Shown here in pieces: positions 54,946-64,000 of a stretch of 64,000 nt of DNA. The notes under the pieces are model-generated. The model made no database searches, was not told where the DNA came from, and worked only from the letters and a program-made list of their open reading frames with translations. This DNA is from Macrocystis pyrifera (taxonomy: Eukaryota > Sar > Phaeophyceae > Laminariales > Laminariaceae): the NCBI GenBank assembly GCA_031763025.1, contig JASSKH010000007.1, positions 14,222,080 to 14,286,079 of the forward strand, written 5' to 3'. Each line of letters starts with the position of its first letter. Positions within the stretch are counted from its first letter, which is position 1. The position numbers and the translations under genes are program-made.

Positions 54946-56408
54946 CTCTTCTCACGAATTCCTCGTGCCCGACGATGATGTCAGCGTCCCTTGAGCCACT
55001 ACACAGGTGGTCAGACCCCCCCCCCTGCGCACTGTCGGCGTAAAAAAACTCCCTGTGGAGACCTTGAATAACGCTCACATCTATAGCAAACCCCACAAGG
55101 TGCCGACAACCTCTCAATTCGATACGCCTAATGGTGTGCTACATTACTCAACCTCTCCACAGGCATTTTTAATCGCCCACAATATGCAGGGGGGAGAGTA
55201 CCGGCCACCTTTGTACTCCATACAACGTATGTTCCCAATGCATGTATATATGCATGCAGTGTATATATGTGTCTGCAAGGATCATTAGGATACTTTAGGA
55301 GAACGCTCCGGGGATCTCGGGGATGACTTAAGGCCGACGCTCCTTGGTCGGCGTTGTGTGAAGGGTGAAGGGTCCTGGTTACTGGACTTCGACGCAGATG
55401 TCATCTTCGGGGTAGCCGATCACGGTCGAGCCATCTTCCACGTAACCGACCGTGCACACGGGCACAAGTACCTGTGGATGCACGAGGCAGAAGTCGCGGC
55501 AGAAGAAAGTACGAGTCGGATATTGCCGGACGAAGGAAAAAGGGCAGGTTGTAGTCGCAGCAGCGGTCTCATGAAATAAAACATGCGACGTAGGAGATCC
55601 CGGTAGTTTTGTGCGCGTCAAGGCCGTCTCTTTTGGCCTTATTCCTCGCGAAAGTGTAGAGGACGGTCCATCAAGAGGTCAAACCGCGGTTTCCTATTTC
55701 GGGGGAACATACAGTAGTAATCAGGACCTTATAGGGCGTGTAAACATGGGGGGATACATGATTTTCGGGTCCGTCGTGGGTTCTGATTACAACATTGCCC
55801 CCCCAGTGCTAGCGTATTGGCATGCATTATTATAACAGTTGGGTTCGCGGCTAATGTTGATACATGCGGAGGGGGGGGGAGGTGGAGAAACTCGGCGAGC
55901 GGCTCAGAATCTGGGGGAATTCGCGCCCTCGGCATTTGATGCCCAGCTGAAGCCTGTGGGATCGTTGCGGGGTGCTCCTGCTGTACCGGCAGTTGCCAAA
56001 TAGTCTAGGTAGGCGGTCAACATAGGGGGGCTAGCTTGATTGTGCGCCAACAAGAGTCAGAGTCAGAGAATATCGCACACCAAACTTGGCCAGCCAACCC
56101 GCCCGCTCGCCTTGAACGTCTCATTCCTAGCGGTATATCCGCCATCACACCCTTTTTTGCATAGTGTGCATGCAAAAAAAGCTTTACTGAATTGTCTGGA
56201 ATATTATTCTTGGTCTAGTCAACTTGTCCGGCTGGCCGCACAAGCCAGCCCCTGCAATGTGCCTTGTTTCGCAAACGTTTACGACCGTGGCGGGCGTTAC
56301 TCTGACAGGTTGAGTGGCGAGCGCGGGACCTCACGATAGCAAGGTGAATGCCACCGCTAATGAATCTTCAGTGCATGCTTCGTGATGAGGACACGGTTCC
56401 TCGCAGCG
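54946..56408. other. Gene-poor stretch with two GC-richer open blocks
   Basis: 55341-55580 is open on both strands; the minus reading (CRDFCLVHPQVLVPVC) is Cys-rich and ends near 55379. 55611-55835 (+) encodes a Gly-rich peptide ending VLAYWHALL. Neither shows a family I recognise and splice edges are unclear. Confidence 0.25.
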
Positions 56409-56410
56409 AT

Positions 56411-56568
56411 CATTCCTGAAGTCGACACTTCTAAGATTCAATGGATACTATCATTCGCAAGTCACCACTTCAAGATTTAACGGATATTAGCATTCCCGAA
56501 TCACCACTTCAAGATTCAACGGATTCTATCTTTCCCGAGTCACCACTTCAACATTGAACGGACACTAA
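56411..56568 (+). repeat. Minisatellite, ~40-bp unit x4
   Basis: Units start at 56411, 56452, 56491 and 56530, each CATTCCCGA(A/G)TCACCACTTC-like followed by AAGATTCAACGGATACT. Confidence 0.95.
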
Positions 56569-56744
56569 AAGTACGTTTGTCGGAGTTGTCGCGGAAAGTT
56601 GTTGAAGATGCCACATACAGTGCATACAGCCCGAGAACAGTCGCTCCAGCAGTGTGGTCGTGTATCGCTCGAGGAAATCGCGCAAGAGCTCAACTCTACC
56701 GGAGCCCGCGAGAGCGCTCGCTAGGTCGTGGGCACCCACTAAAC

Positions 56745-56848
56745 GATGCGCGATATCGGTAATACTATTGGTATTGGTATTGATAGTGGTAGTGATATTG
56801 TTATTGGTAGTGATACTCATTCAGTGATATTGGTGTTGGTAATGGTAT
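56745..56848. repeat. (ATTGGT/GATAGT)n microsatellite
   Basis: Degenerate run of TATTGGTATTG and TAGTGATATTG next to MITE copy 4; it resumes on the other side (56960-57060), suggesting the MITE inserted into it. Confidence 0.8.
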
Positions 56849-56958
56849 TATTACGGGGGTACATAGTTAATAGGACCTATGGTATACATAAAAACCTATA
56901 TATCTACCTATTTTTACTAACAAAATTTGGTCCCATTAACTATGGACCCCCGTAATAG
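56848..56958. mobile_element. MITE-like inverted-repeat element, copy 4
   Basis: TTATTACGGGGGTACATAGT start, inverted ACTATGGACCCCCGTAATAG end, core CCTATTTTTACTAACAAAAT. Confidence 0.85.
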
Positions 56959-57059
56959 TAAAGCTACTGATACTGGTATTGGGATTGCTGTTAGCACTGA
57001 TACCGGTAATGTTACAGGAAATGGTGTTGATGTATTGGAGGTATTTGGTAATGGTATTG

Positions 57060-57240
57060 GTGCCCACCTCGTCGCCGAATTCTTCAGGAGCGATAGAGTT
57101 GTTCCTGGTCCTTACGACGGTAGACTTCTTGAACGTCAACAACCCATCACCGGTGGCGATCGCTTCTCCGCTTGAAGGCGACGACGACGTACGCGGAAAC
57201 GAGAACACAGGAGAAAGGGGTTACGTAGGCATCAAGGCAT
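57060..57240. other. GC-richer open block, strand unclear
   Basis: Open in several frames: + reading LTTVDFLNVNNPSPVAIAS, - reading GDGLLTFKKSTVVRTRNN. No family recognised; could be a lone exon. Confidence 0.2.
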
Positions 57241-59400
57241 CACTGACCACTTCGGTCGGAAATATGATCCACATTTTTTATTCACGTCGGAGTCTAATTA
57301 TTTGTTATATTATCGACCAGAGTAACCTACCAGGTACAACGGTATACTTGACCCCTCTAGGAGATGGAGGCATGTCTTAAGGGGAGAATCATATCGAAAC
57401 GAAAAGTGACGCTTACACCTAATCAGTGCCGGACATGACATGGAGGCATGTTTTAAATGGAAATACGGGCAAAAGTGACGACTACAGCATCGGTCACACC
57501 AAGCAAGCAGCCCGGATTGCCGAGGGATGGGAAATGGGATGTATTCGAGCTGCACCGGAATACACTACTGTAGCTACTCGTGATGCTACGGCATGCTCCC
57601 ACTCGATGACTCGAGCGGCCGCACCTGGTGAAGTTTTGGCCGGTGCGCCAGGCCTTCAAATGGGTGTAGATGTCAAAGGCGTACCGAATATTCCACAGCT
57701 CGGACAGGCACTCGATTCCTATACTCGTACTCGTACTGGGTGAGCTACAGTAGGTCTTTCGAGGTAAATGCCTTCCTGATCTGCGTGATCTGGCTCATAT
57801 TACCGGGTGGAAGCCGCATAAGTTGCATGATCTAGGACGCGGTTTTCTCGGGTTGATGAAATCTGTGCTACAACAGATCCCGCACGGCATCTCATACCGA
57901 CAGATAGATTATCCAGATGGTGCATGAATACTGTAGATAGATAGATCGTGATGATCTGTCCAAAGCGTAAAATATTCCTACCGTGACGGCTCGTTGCAAG
58001 CTTTCGAGGTTTGCCCACAGTCGAAGAGTGAAATAATGGCTGCTTATATACATCGTGTCGGCGGCATGCCATTGTGTTTTTATGTACGTATGTACCGCGT
58101 ACGGTAGGAGCATCCTGTGTCTGGCTACCTGTCGAATACGCTGCCAGACGTGACGATGAAAGCGCCCCCCGTTTCTCTTGCCTCGTTTCCATCAAACAGC
58201 ACGGCCTTGTTGAACCTGAGGCGCGTACCAACAAAAGGACAACATGCAACATGTCAAAATGACGGAGGGGTGGAAGAGAGGAGCAGGCGTGCATGGCGTA
58301 GCTACAGTGTTCACACCAAGAAGGCTGTGGGCCTTTTTCAGTGGTGAACAGAGACGAACATACGGCAACAGGTCGCGCCCCCCGCAGAGTGTGGTGTGGC
58401 CCACAAGCGACAAGAGCAATAGGTCAGACATTGATAACACGAAGGCTTGGATGAAGCTGAGAGCCTTGCAAGCAGCAATATCAAGCGTGGTGGTGGAGCA
58501 AAACAAAAATATAGCTCGTGATTTCCACCTCGAGGGCCGCAATGTGAGCTACCTGCCAGCCGGGCAAAACTTGCTCCATGTAAACTCTGTACATATGGTG
58601 TGGTTGTGCTCGCCGAAACATGCTAAGAACCATCTACAAACCCGCCCGTATCGAGACACACGCGAGCGTTGGCGGTCTACCAAGTGCATGCTTCGAGGTC
58701 CACCGCGCAAGCGTCGGCGTTGCATACAAGGGATTAATTCCAGGGGGGTGTTCAGGGTCCCGACACGAATAACGAGGACACCGTTTTTGCGGGTCTGAAT
58801 GTGGCCTGAATGGCATGTGCAGCAGTCCCGCGCGTGTGCACTGGTACGTATCTTCTGTGTTTTTCTTGTACGTTGTTTTTGTTTCTTTCTCCTGCCTGTG
58901 CTGACGCGTACTCATGGCTTGTATCGGGGTACCACATTTAGGCGAAACCATTGTCCGACTCGTCTCACTGACGGGGCCTCTAGACCGAGGGACTCAGCAA
59001 CGTTGTTGAACCCCCAATCATGTCTTTACATACCAAGTACTTTCGTTGAATACCCATGGCATGATATTGTTTTCATCTTCGTCCGCCATTGTTTACTAGG
59101 TGACACAGAGATAGCTCCTCGAGGGTGGGGAACCTTACACATTTTATGAGCTACCAGACCCCCGCCCTCTACCGTAGACTAGCGTTTTTCTAGCTTGTGT
59201 TGTTAGCTCACGTGACGTCGCCGCCTTCCACAGAGAGACCGCCACCAGAGTTTGCCGTATTGCCGACGAATTGCGCGGCTGCCCCGAAGCTGAAGCACCG
59301 AAATAAAGGAAACGGCCACGTCAAGAGGTCGCCTGTGAGATCGTGACCCGCACACATATATATCTGGCACAACATGTAAACATGAAAGCGTGAGCATGCT
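57241..59400. other. Gene-poor stretch
   Basis: Contains a 181-codon + frame (58256-58798, starting MTEGWKRGAG) and a 105-codon + frame (57426-57743) without recognisable domains. The former is basic and Arg-rich at its end. A diverged duplicate phrase (GACATGGAGGCATGTTTTA, near 57365 and 57437) is present. Confidence 0.25.
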
Positions 59401-59406
59401 CTACAA

Positions 59407-59408
<2 letters not shown>

Positions 59409-59462
<54 letters not shown>
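59409..59462 (+). repeat. 54-nt poly-C tract
   Basis: Uninterrupted C run. Unlike most others here it lacks the ACTACGGCCATG signature on either side. Confidence 0.95.
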
Positions 59463-59994
59463 ACGGAGCATCCCAACATTTTACGCGTTCATAGCGAGGT
59501 AGGGGTTGCCTTACACCGACTGAAATATCCTGGGAAGCTACACGCATACAATACACGTGAAGCACGAAAATGTGAAAGTTGTTCACTGTTTTTTTCTTCA
59601 AATTTCCCAAGTTTCCGACTTTCCCGCCAAGAAGGGTTGCTGGCAAAGAGAAAAGAAACACTTGAAGAATGCAAAATAGTAATTTTGGAGCTACAAGAGA
59701 AAAACAACAACCAACACGTAGTGACCACAGATTTTATTTAATTGCGACTGTTCCGCGGAATGTGCTTGTTTCGACCAAACTATGACGTTTGCACAGCTTG
59801 TGAGATGCGGTGGACGGCACCCATCGCATTTTCGTCTGCATCGCAAATACGTATACACAACAACCAGAATGGCACAACCCCATTGCCCAGCGCCAGAGCA
59901 TGCGACCTAGCATCGTCAGCTCACGTCATGGACCCCACGCGATTCCGCACGGCTCCGCCGTTGCTGTTGCTCTCGTTATCAATGAAGAACGCCT

Positions 59995-60345
59995 TCCCGT
60001 AGAACCTATTATTAGGCAATGCATGGCAGGAAGAAGAGTTGATCGACATGCAGGCAAAATGTGGTGTGTACGACAGCAGAGCCTAGTACCAACAATTGAC
60101 CATGATAACAGTGAATCCATATGAGAACAAAGTCTTGTATTCGTACGGGCCACGGCGAGAGTGAATCGATACATATACAAACGAAGTGCGGCAGAACCCT
60201 TTCAACACGAAGGCCGCGGGAAAAGTGGATTGACAGACAAACGAAAGCAGGTGGTACTGCTGTAGTACCTGTCAATAAGCCATAGCAAGAAGAGCCAATC
60301 GATAGGCAAACAGACAAGCTGTGGCAGCACCCAACAACCCCTCCG
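59995..60345 (-). repeat. Degenerate minisatellite, ~70-bp unit
   Basis: Repeated phrases of the type AGAGTGAATCGACAxrxxAACAAA followed by TGTGG/GTGCGGC and AACCTATCAAT. The same pattern reappears at about 60895-61005. Heavily diverged, about four to five units. Confidence 0.5.
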
Positions 60346-61191
60346 GGACCCCGGGAGACGGGTGCCACGATCAAGGTAGCACCTTTCCGCTAAAATGTTC
60401 TCTGAATGACGGGGCTCCTTAACCTAAAATCGTCGGAATGTCAATCTTGCTTCGAAAAATGACTTTTTTTGTATACTTGAGCGGTGGGACTATTCATCGG
60501 GATGCGATTTGAGTTTTGCTGAAGTCGGCTTGCGGGTGAACTATTAACAGTATGGAGCTCCTTAAGGTCAAGCGAGGAGCCCCACAAAGAAAATGGTTCA
60601 CCTCTACAGTAGTACTGCTGTCTGTAGCATATGTTCCGGAGACAGCGAAAAAAAACAATGGTCGGTAAAAATTGGTGTTATCAATCAATTGTCTATTAAT
60701 AGGAGCAGCATCAGCGCCTAGCGCTACGAGTAGGGTCATCATGTTGCACCCGTGCCGTGCGACTAATATTTGCATTCAACCATTGTAGCTCGGCCACCAT
60801 TTTGTGTGAGCCACCTGATCACGCAGTGGCCGTTCGTTGCTGTACTCGTCACTTTTTGCCGTCGACGTTTCCCTCGGAGGTCTCGAGAGGGTTATGGCAA
60901 GAGACAAGACTGAATCGACATGTGAACACAATGTATGTGGTGCTATAGAACCTATCAACAGGTCACGGCGAAACATAGTGAATCCACATGGAAACAAAAT
61001 ATGCGGGGGGGGGGGGAGGGATGGGCGAAGTATCGGTATAGGGACTTCGCGAACACACGATGAGGTGAGGGGAAGACAGCCAACTCACGGCAAGGATTGG
61101 TCGTTTACGAGGAGACACTCTCTGACCGAAACAGCACGGATATACCTCACGTGGAGACTCGTGCACACATACCGGTACACAAGAAGCAGGT
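60346..61191. other. Gene-poor stretch
   Basis: No exon supported apart from the further degenerate minisatellite units at 60895-61005 and a G tract at 61005-61019. Confidence 0.35.
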
Positions 61192-61437
61192 ACGGAGCAA
61201 GTACGATACGATACCCGAGAGACATGGAAGAGGGGCTCACTTGACTGTCCCAGAAGAGCTTATCGCCCCAGGACCATCGCAGCTGTGCTGGGTGAAGGTT
61301 GCATCGCCACGGAAGCTGGCCACAGGAAAATATCAGCAGGGGTGGCGGAGGGGGGGGGGGCGATGGCGGGGATTGGAGAATGAGTACTCAAAACGCGCAA
61401 AAAACGGGCAGTACGAAATTATCGGGTACCATCCGGG
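61192..61437 (+). CDS. Possible unrecognised exon
   Basis: Open stretch between a plausible acceptor (AAGAAGCAG|GTACGG) and donor (CCGGGG|GTGAGG). The peptide contains LTVPEELIAPGPSQLCW and ends GQYEIIGYHPG. A run of ten G inside it would encode Gly and weakens the case. No domain recognised. Confidence 0.25.
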
Positions 61438-62400
61438 GGTGAGGGTGGTTCTTTCTTGAAACGGCCGCCTTGTTGGCCACACTGGCTGGGACACCTGGCG
61501 CAACCCGCCTCACAGGAGTGCCCGACACCCGTAGGCTCGAGCACCGCCTTTCAAGCGTAAGAACCAATCGAGTCCCACAACCTGCTTTACTGATGACCAC
61601 AGCGAGGGGGACAAATTGCTTAAGACGGTGTGGCTGGCTTCATGTATGAGGATTTCGTCACGGGCTTTGGGTAGAAGGGGAGGAAACGACTAACCCAACC
61701 CGGGGAAAACAGGCCTCCTTGCTTCTGTACGATACGGTGGCTACGGTAGGAGGCGATACCCCCATTTAACTCCCGGGTCTGCAGGCCATACTTTCGCGCG
61801 AATGATTCTATGTACCGCGCTGGCACTCACCGCTCAAAAACGGACTTGAAACTATTTTGGTTGACGAAGCGTAAGAAATGATCCCACCGTGTAGCCGTGC
61901 ACATCGCCAAAACCAAAACGCTTTTTCTTTTCGAGACTTTCCACCAACAATCAGGGTAGCTCCACAGCAGTCACAGGCACTTGCGCGAGGGCTCTGAGCC
62001 GCTTAAACACTTGAACAAACTAGAGACAAATGTGAACCCCTCCCCCCTTCTACCATTTTCTCGGGTTATGATAGGAACAAGCGTCTGATGAGAGCAGGAA
62101 TGGGGACGAAGCGTCTGGTGAGCAGTGTTGAAACCTGATGTATACTCAGAACAATACCTGGTATAAAATACGAGATAGTGCTCACAAGCCTCGACAACAG
62201 CAGAGCAGCATCATCATATAAATAAGGCAACAAGAATATACAGTAGGAAGGGGGCCAAAAGGTCTGATGAGAGCAGGAAGGGACACAAAGTGCAAAGTGT
62301 GTGGTGAGCAAACGCGTGACACGGCAGGTACTGGGGTATGAAATACCTGCGGTAGCTCCTAAGTTTTCTGAGGGACTTCCCTCCCCTGAGGAGCTCTACC
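61438..62400. other. Gene-poor stretch
   Basis: Two related phrases, TGATGAGAGCAGGAATGGGGACGAAG near 62086 and TGATGAGAGCAGGAAGGGACACAAAG near 62266, each followed by GGTGAGCA, mark a ~180-bp diverged duplication. Nothing else supported. Confidence 0.4.
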
Positions 62401-62518
62401 CTATTATCACGGGGGTCCGTAGTTAATAGGACCTATGGTATACATGAAAAAACTATCTATTTACCTATTTTTACTAAGAATATTTGGTCCTATTTACTAT
62501 GATGGCCCTCCGTAAAAG
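62401..62518. mobile_element. MITE-like inverted-repeat element, copy 5
   Basis: Left end CTATTATCACGGGGGTCC, right end GGCCCTCCGTAAAAG; diverged termini. Confidence 0.75.
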
Positions 62519-62807
62519 TCAAAGCTGATGTTTGATCAAAGTCGTAAGCTAACCGGGACACACCTTTCAATGGACTTTGCAAAAAAATGGTACCAGATAC
62601 TACGCAGTTTTTGACCTCGGATACCACCAGCTTTGGAGTCTGGAGGTTCAAATCCCGGCATCGAATCTTTTATTCTGAAAGACACTACCTGTCGAGGAGT
62701 GCCTGTTGCAGCGTGGGTATGTATGTATGATGCGCACACTTACTTGGGCGAGGGAAGAAAGAAGTGCTGAGCATGAGCCCTTCTCGCGACAAAAATGCAA
62801 GGTGTAC

Positions 62808-62922
62808 CTATTACGGGGGACCATAGTAAATAGGACCAAATATTGTTAGTAAAAATTGGTAAATATATGCCGTAGGTTTTTATGTATACCATAGGTCCTA
62901 TTAACTATGGACCCCCGTAAAA
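62808..62922. mobile_element. MITE-like inverted-repeat element, copy 6
   Basis: CTATTACGGGGGACCATAGT at the left, ACTATGGACCCCCGTAAAAT at the right; inverted relative to copies 5, 7 and 8 by its core. Confidence 0.85.
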
Positions 62923-63400
62923 TACCTACATACCGCAGTGGTGGGGAGAGGGAAGGAAAGCCTATTATGTACCAGGTATGTGACCCCGGGTCTGAGTGAC
63001 GCCTATTGATAGGAGGGAAAGAGGAAATATTGGCGAAGACAATGGATGGGATGTCAAAAAAAAAAAAACTTACCAGGTACATCGGATCAGGGGCGTCCGT
63101 GAAAAAGAGAAATCAGCACACGACATTCCCAGAGGTCGGAATGGAAAACCGTTGCAACCGCCGTTATGATCGCATGATGGTATACGTTTTTTTTTTTTTT
63201 TCACTTGGTGCTAGTAATATCCCCCCTATCTAGCGAAAAAAAATTCTGTGACGGTTCACATTTTTTTATTCAGGGTGCTAGAACATCGGATGCATACAGC
63301 AATATTATATCAGGTATACGGGTACATCATATACATGGGGTATATTGCTCTTCAGTTGTAATGGTTGAGGAGCCTGTCATCGAGAGATGTTTTGGCTTAA

Positions 63401-63452
63401 CACGACGCGTGCTGTACCAGTATGCGCGACGCGTGCTGTACCAGTATGCGCG
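63401..63452 (+). repeat. Perfect 26-bp tandem repeat x2
   Basis: CGACGCGTGCTGTACCAG followed by TATGCG occurs twice in tandem. Confidence 0.9.
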
Positions 63453-63506
63453 ATACATAGGGGGTTCGTATCACATTTTGCCTTGCAAGGCGAATATTTA
63501 TTAATA

Positions 63507-63610
63507 CCATTACGGGGGTCCATAGTTAACAGGACCTACGATGTACATAAAAACTGTATATTTGCCTATTTTTACTAACAAAATTTGGTCTCGTTTGACC
63601 CCCGTAATAG
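63507..63610. mobile_element. MITE-like inverted-repeat element, copy 7
   Basis: CATTACGGGGGTCCATAGTT to TTGACCCCCGTAATAG; the right terminus has lost about 8 bp. Confidence 0.8.
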
Positions 63611-63657
63611 TGACTATTAATAACACACTCCTCAACTGATGGACTACAGCAGTACAG

Positions 63658-63768
63658 TTATTACGGGGGACGATAGTTAATAGGACCTACGGTACACCCA
63701 AAAACCTAAATATTTGCCTATTTTTACTAACAATATTTGGTCCTATTTACTTAGGTCCCCCGTAATAG
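63658..63768. mobile_element. MITE-like inverted-repeat element, copy 8
   Basis: TTATTACGGGGGACGATAGT to TAGGTCCCCCGTAATAG, only 48 bp from copy 7. Confidence 0.85.
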
Positions 63769-64000
63769 TAGTGCCCAATATTGCTGGATCGTCGTTTGTT
63801 TGTGTTTTTTACAATGAATACCAAGTACTGGCATCAATAGTATTTTTCGCTACACGCCCAAGTCACGGAACTGCTCATCGGGTTGCACTTTATTTGCCCT
63901 CGCTGGCAGCGTTTGCATGGGGGTATAGGGCTTCTCAAGCGGGCGGGAGCCTAATCAAATAGTAGGTGCGCCTGTATTGTAGCATGGAATAGAAGAGGTG

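Noticed and set aside
62600..62670. tRNA-like phrase GGTTCAAATCC with a possible anticodon loop CTTTGGA
   Set aside because: The T-stem does not pair (GGAGG against CCCGG) and no A box or acceptor stem fits.

Overview
The window is nuclear DNA of a eukaryote, most likely a stramenopile and plausibly a brown alga. The reasons are genes broken by long introns (0.2-9 kb), an RNA methyltransferase whose pre-sequence looks like a secretory leader followed by an Ala-Phe junction (as in secondary red plastids), a chromodomain-type Ty3/gypsy element, and a repeat-dense background with very long poly-C/poly-G tracts. The species call is an inference. No prokaryotic operon, CRISPR array, rRNA gene or convincing intact tRNA gene was seen.

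Layout. 0-8 kb (+): scattered repeats, three copies of a poly-C-bordered repeat family, and two short exons that join in frame into an unrecognised gene. 8.08-12.56 kb (-): an intron-split SpoU/TrmH-type rRNA 2'-O-methyltransferase with a large Gly/Arg-rich region before its catalytic domain. 13.8-14.3 kb: an unrecognised gene end with an acidic tail. 14.6-15.0 kb: two tRNA-derived SINE-like copies. 16.30-38.37 kb (+): one multicopper oxidase gene, the best-supported gene here. I assembled ten exons (1245 nt, 414 codons plus stop) with consistent phases and splice signals. It is a two-domain enzyme with ceruloplasmin/hephaestin-like sequence and all trinuclear and type-1 copper ligands. Its His-Cys-His core is supplied by a 9-nt microexon at 37070-37078.

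The oxidase introns hold mobile DNA. Intron 1 (6.7 kb) carries a Ty3/gypsy element with identical 230-bp LTRs (17505-23262). Intron 2 (8.9 kb) carries a SINE fragment, two oppositely oriented TRIM elements (miniature LTR elements with a tRNA-like primer site) and a decayed LINE reverse transcriptase. Intron 9 has a 73-nt poly-C tract.

38.4-64 kb is gene-poor. It holds minisatellites, a pentanucleotide array, a third TRIM fragment, a 2.9-kb field of TTCCATGGAA-type palindromes with a 239-nt poly-G tract, a pair of inverted telomere-like segments, a LINE 3' remnant, two more poly-C family copies, and a cluster of short inverted-repeat (MITE-like) elements near the right end. A few open, GC-richer stretches there may be exons of unknown genes.

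Window-wide signals: eight copies of a ~110-bp MITE with TACGGGGG termini, and 15 exact copies of the 9-mer TACCAGGTA (either strand), about 30 times chance expectation.
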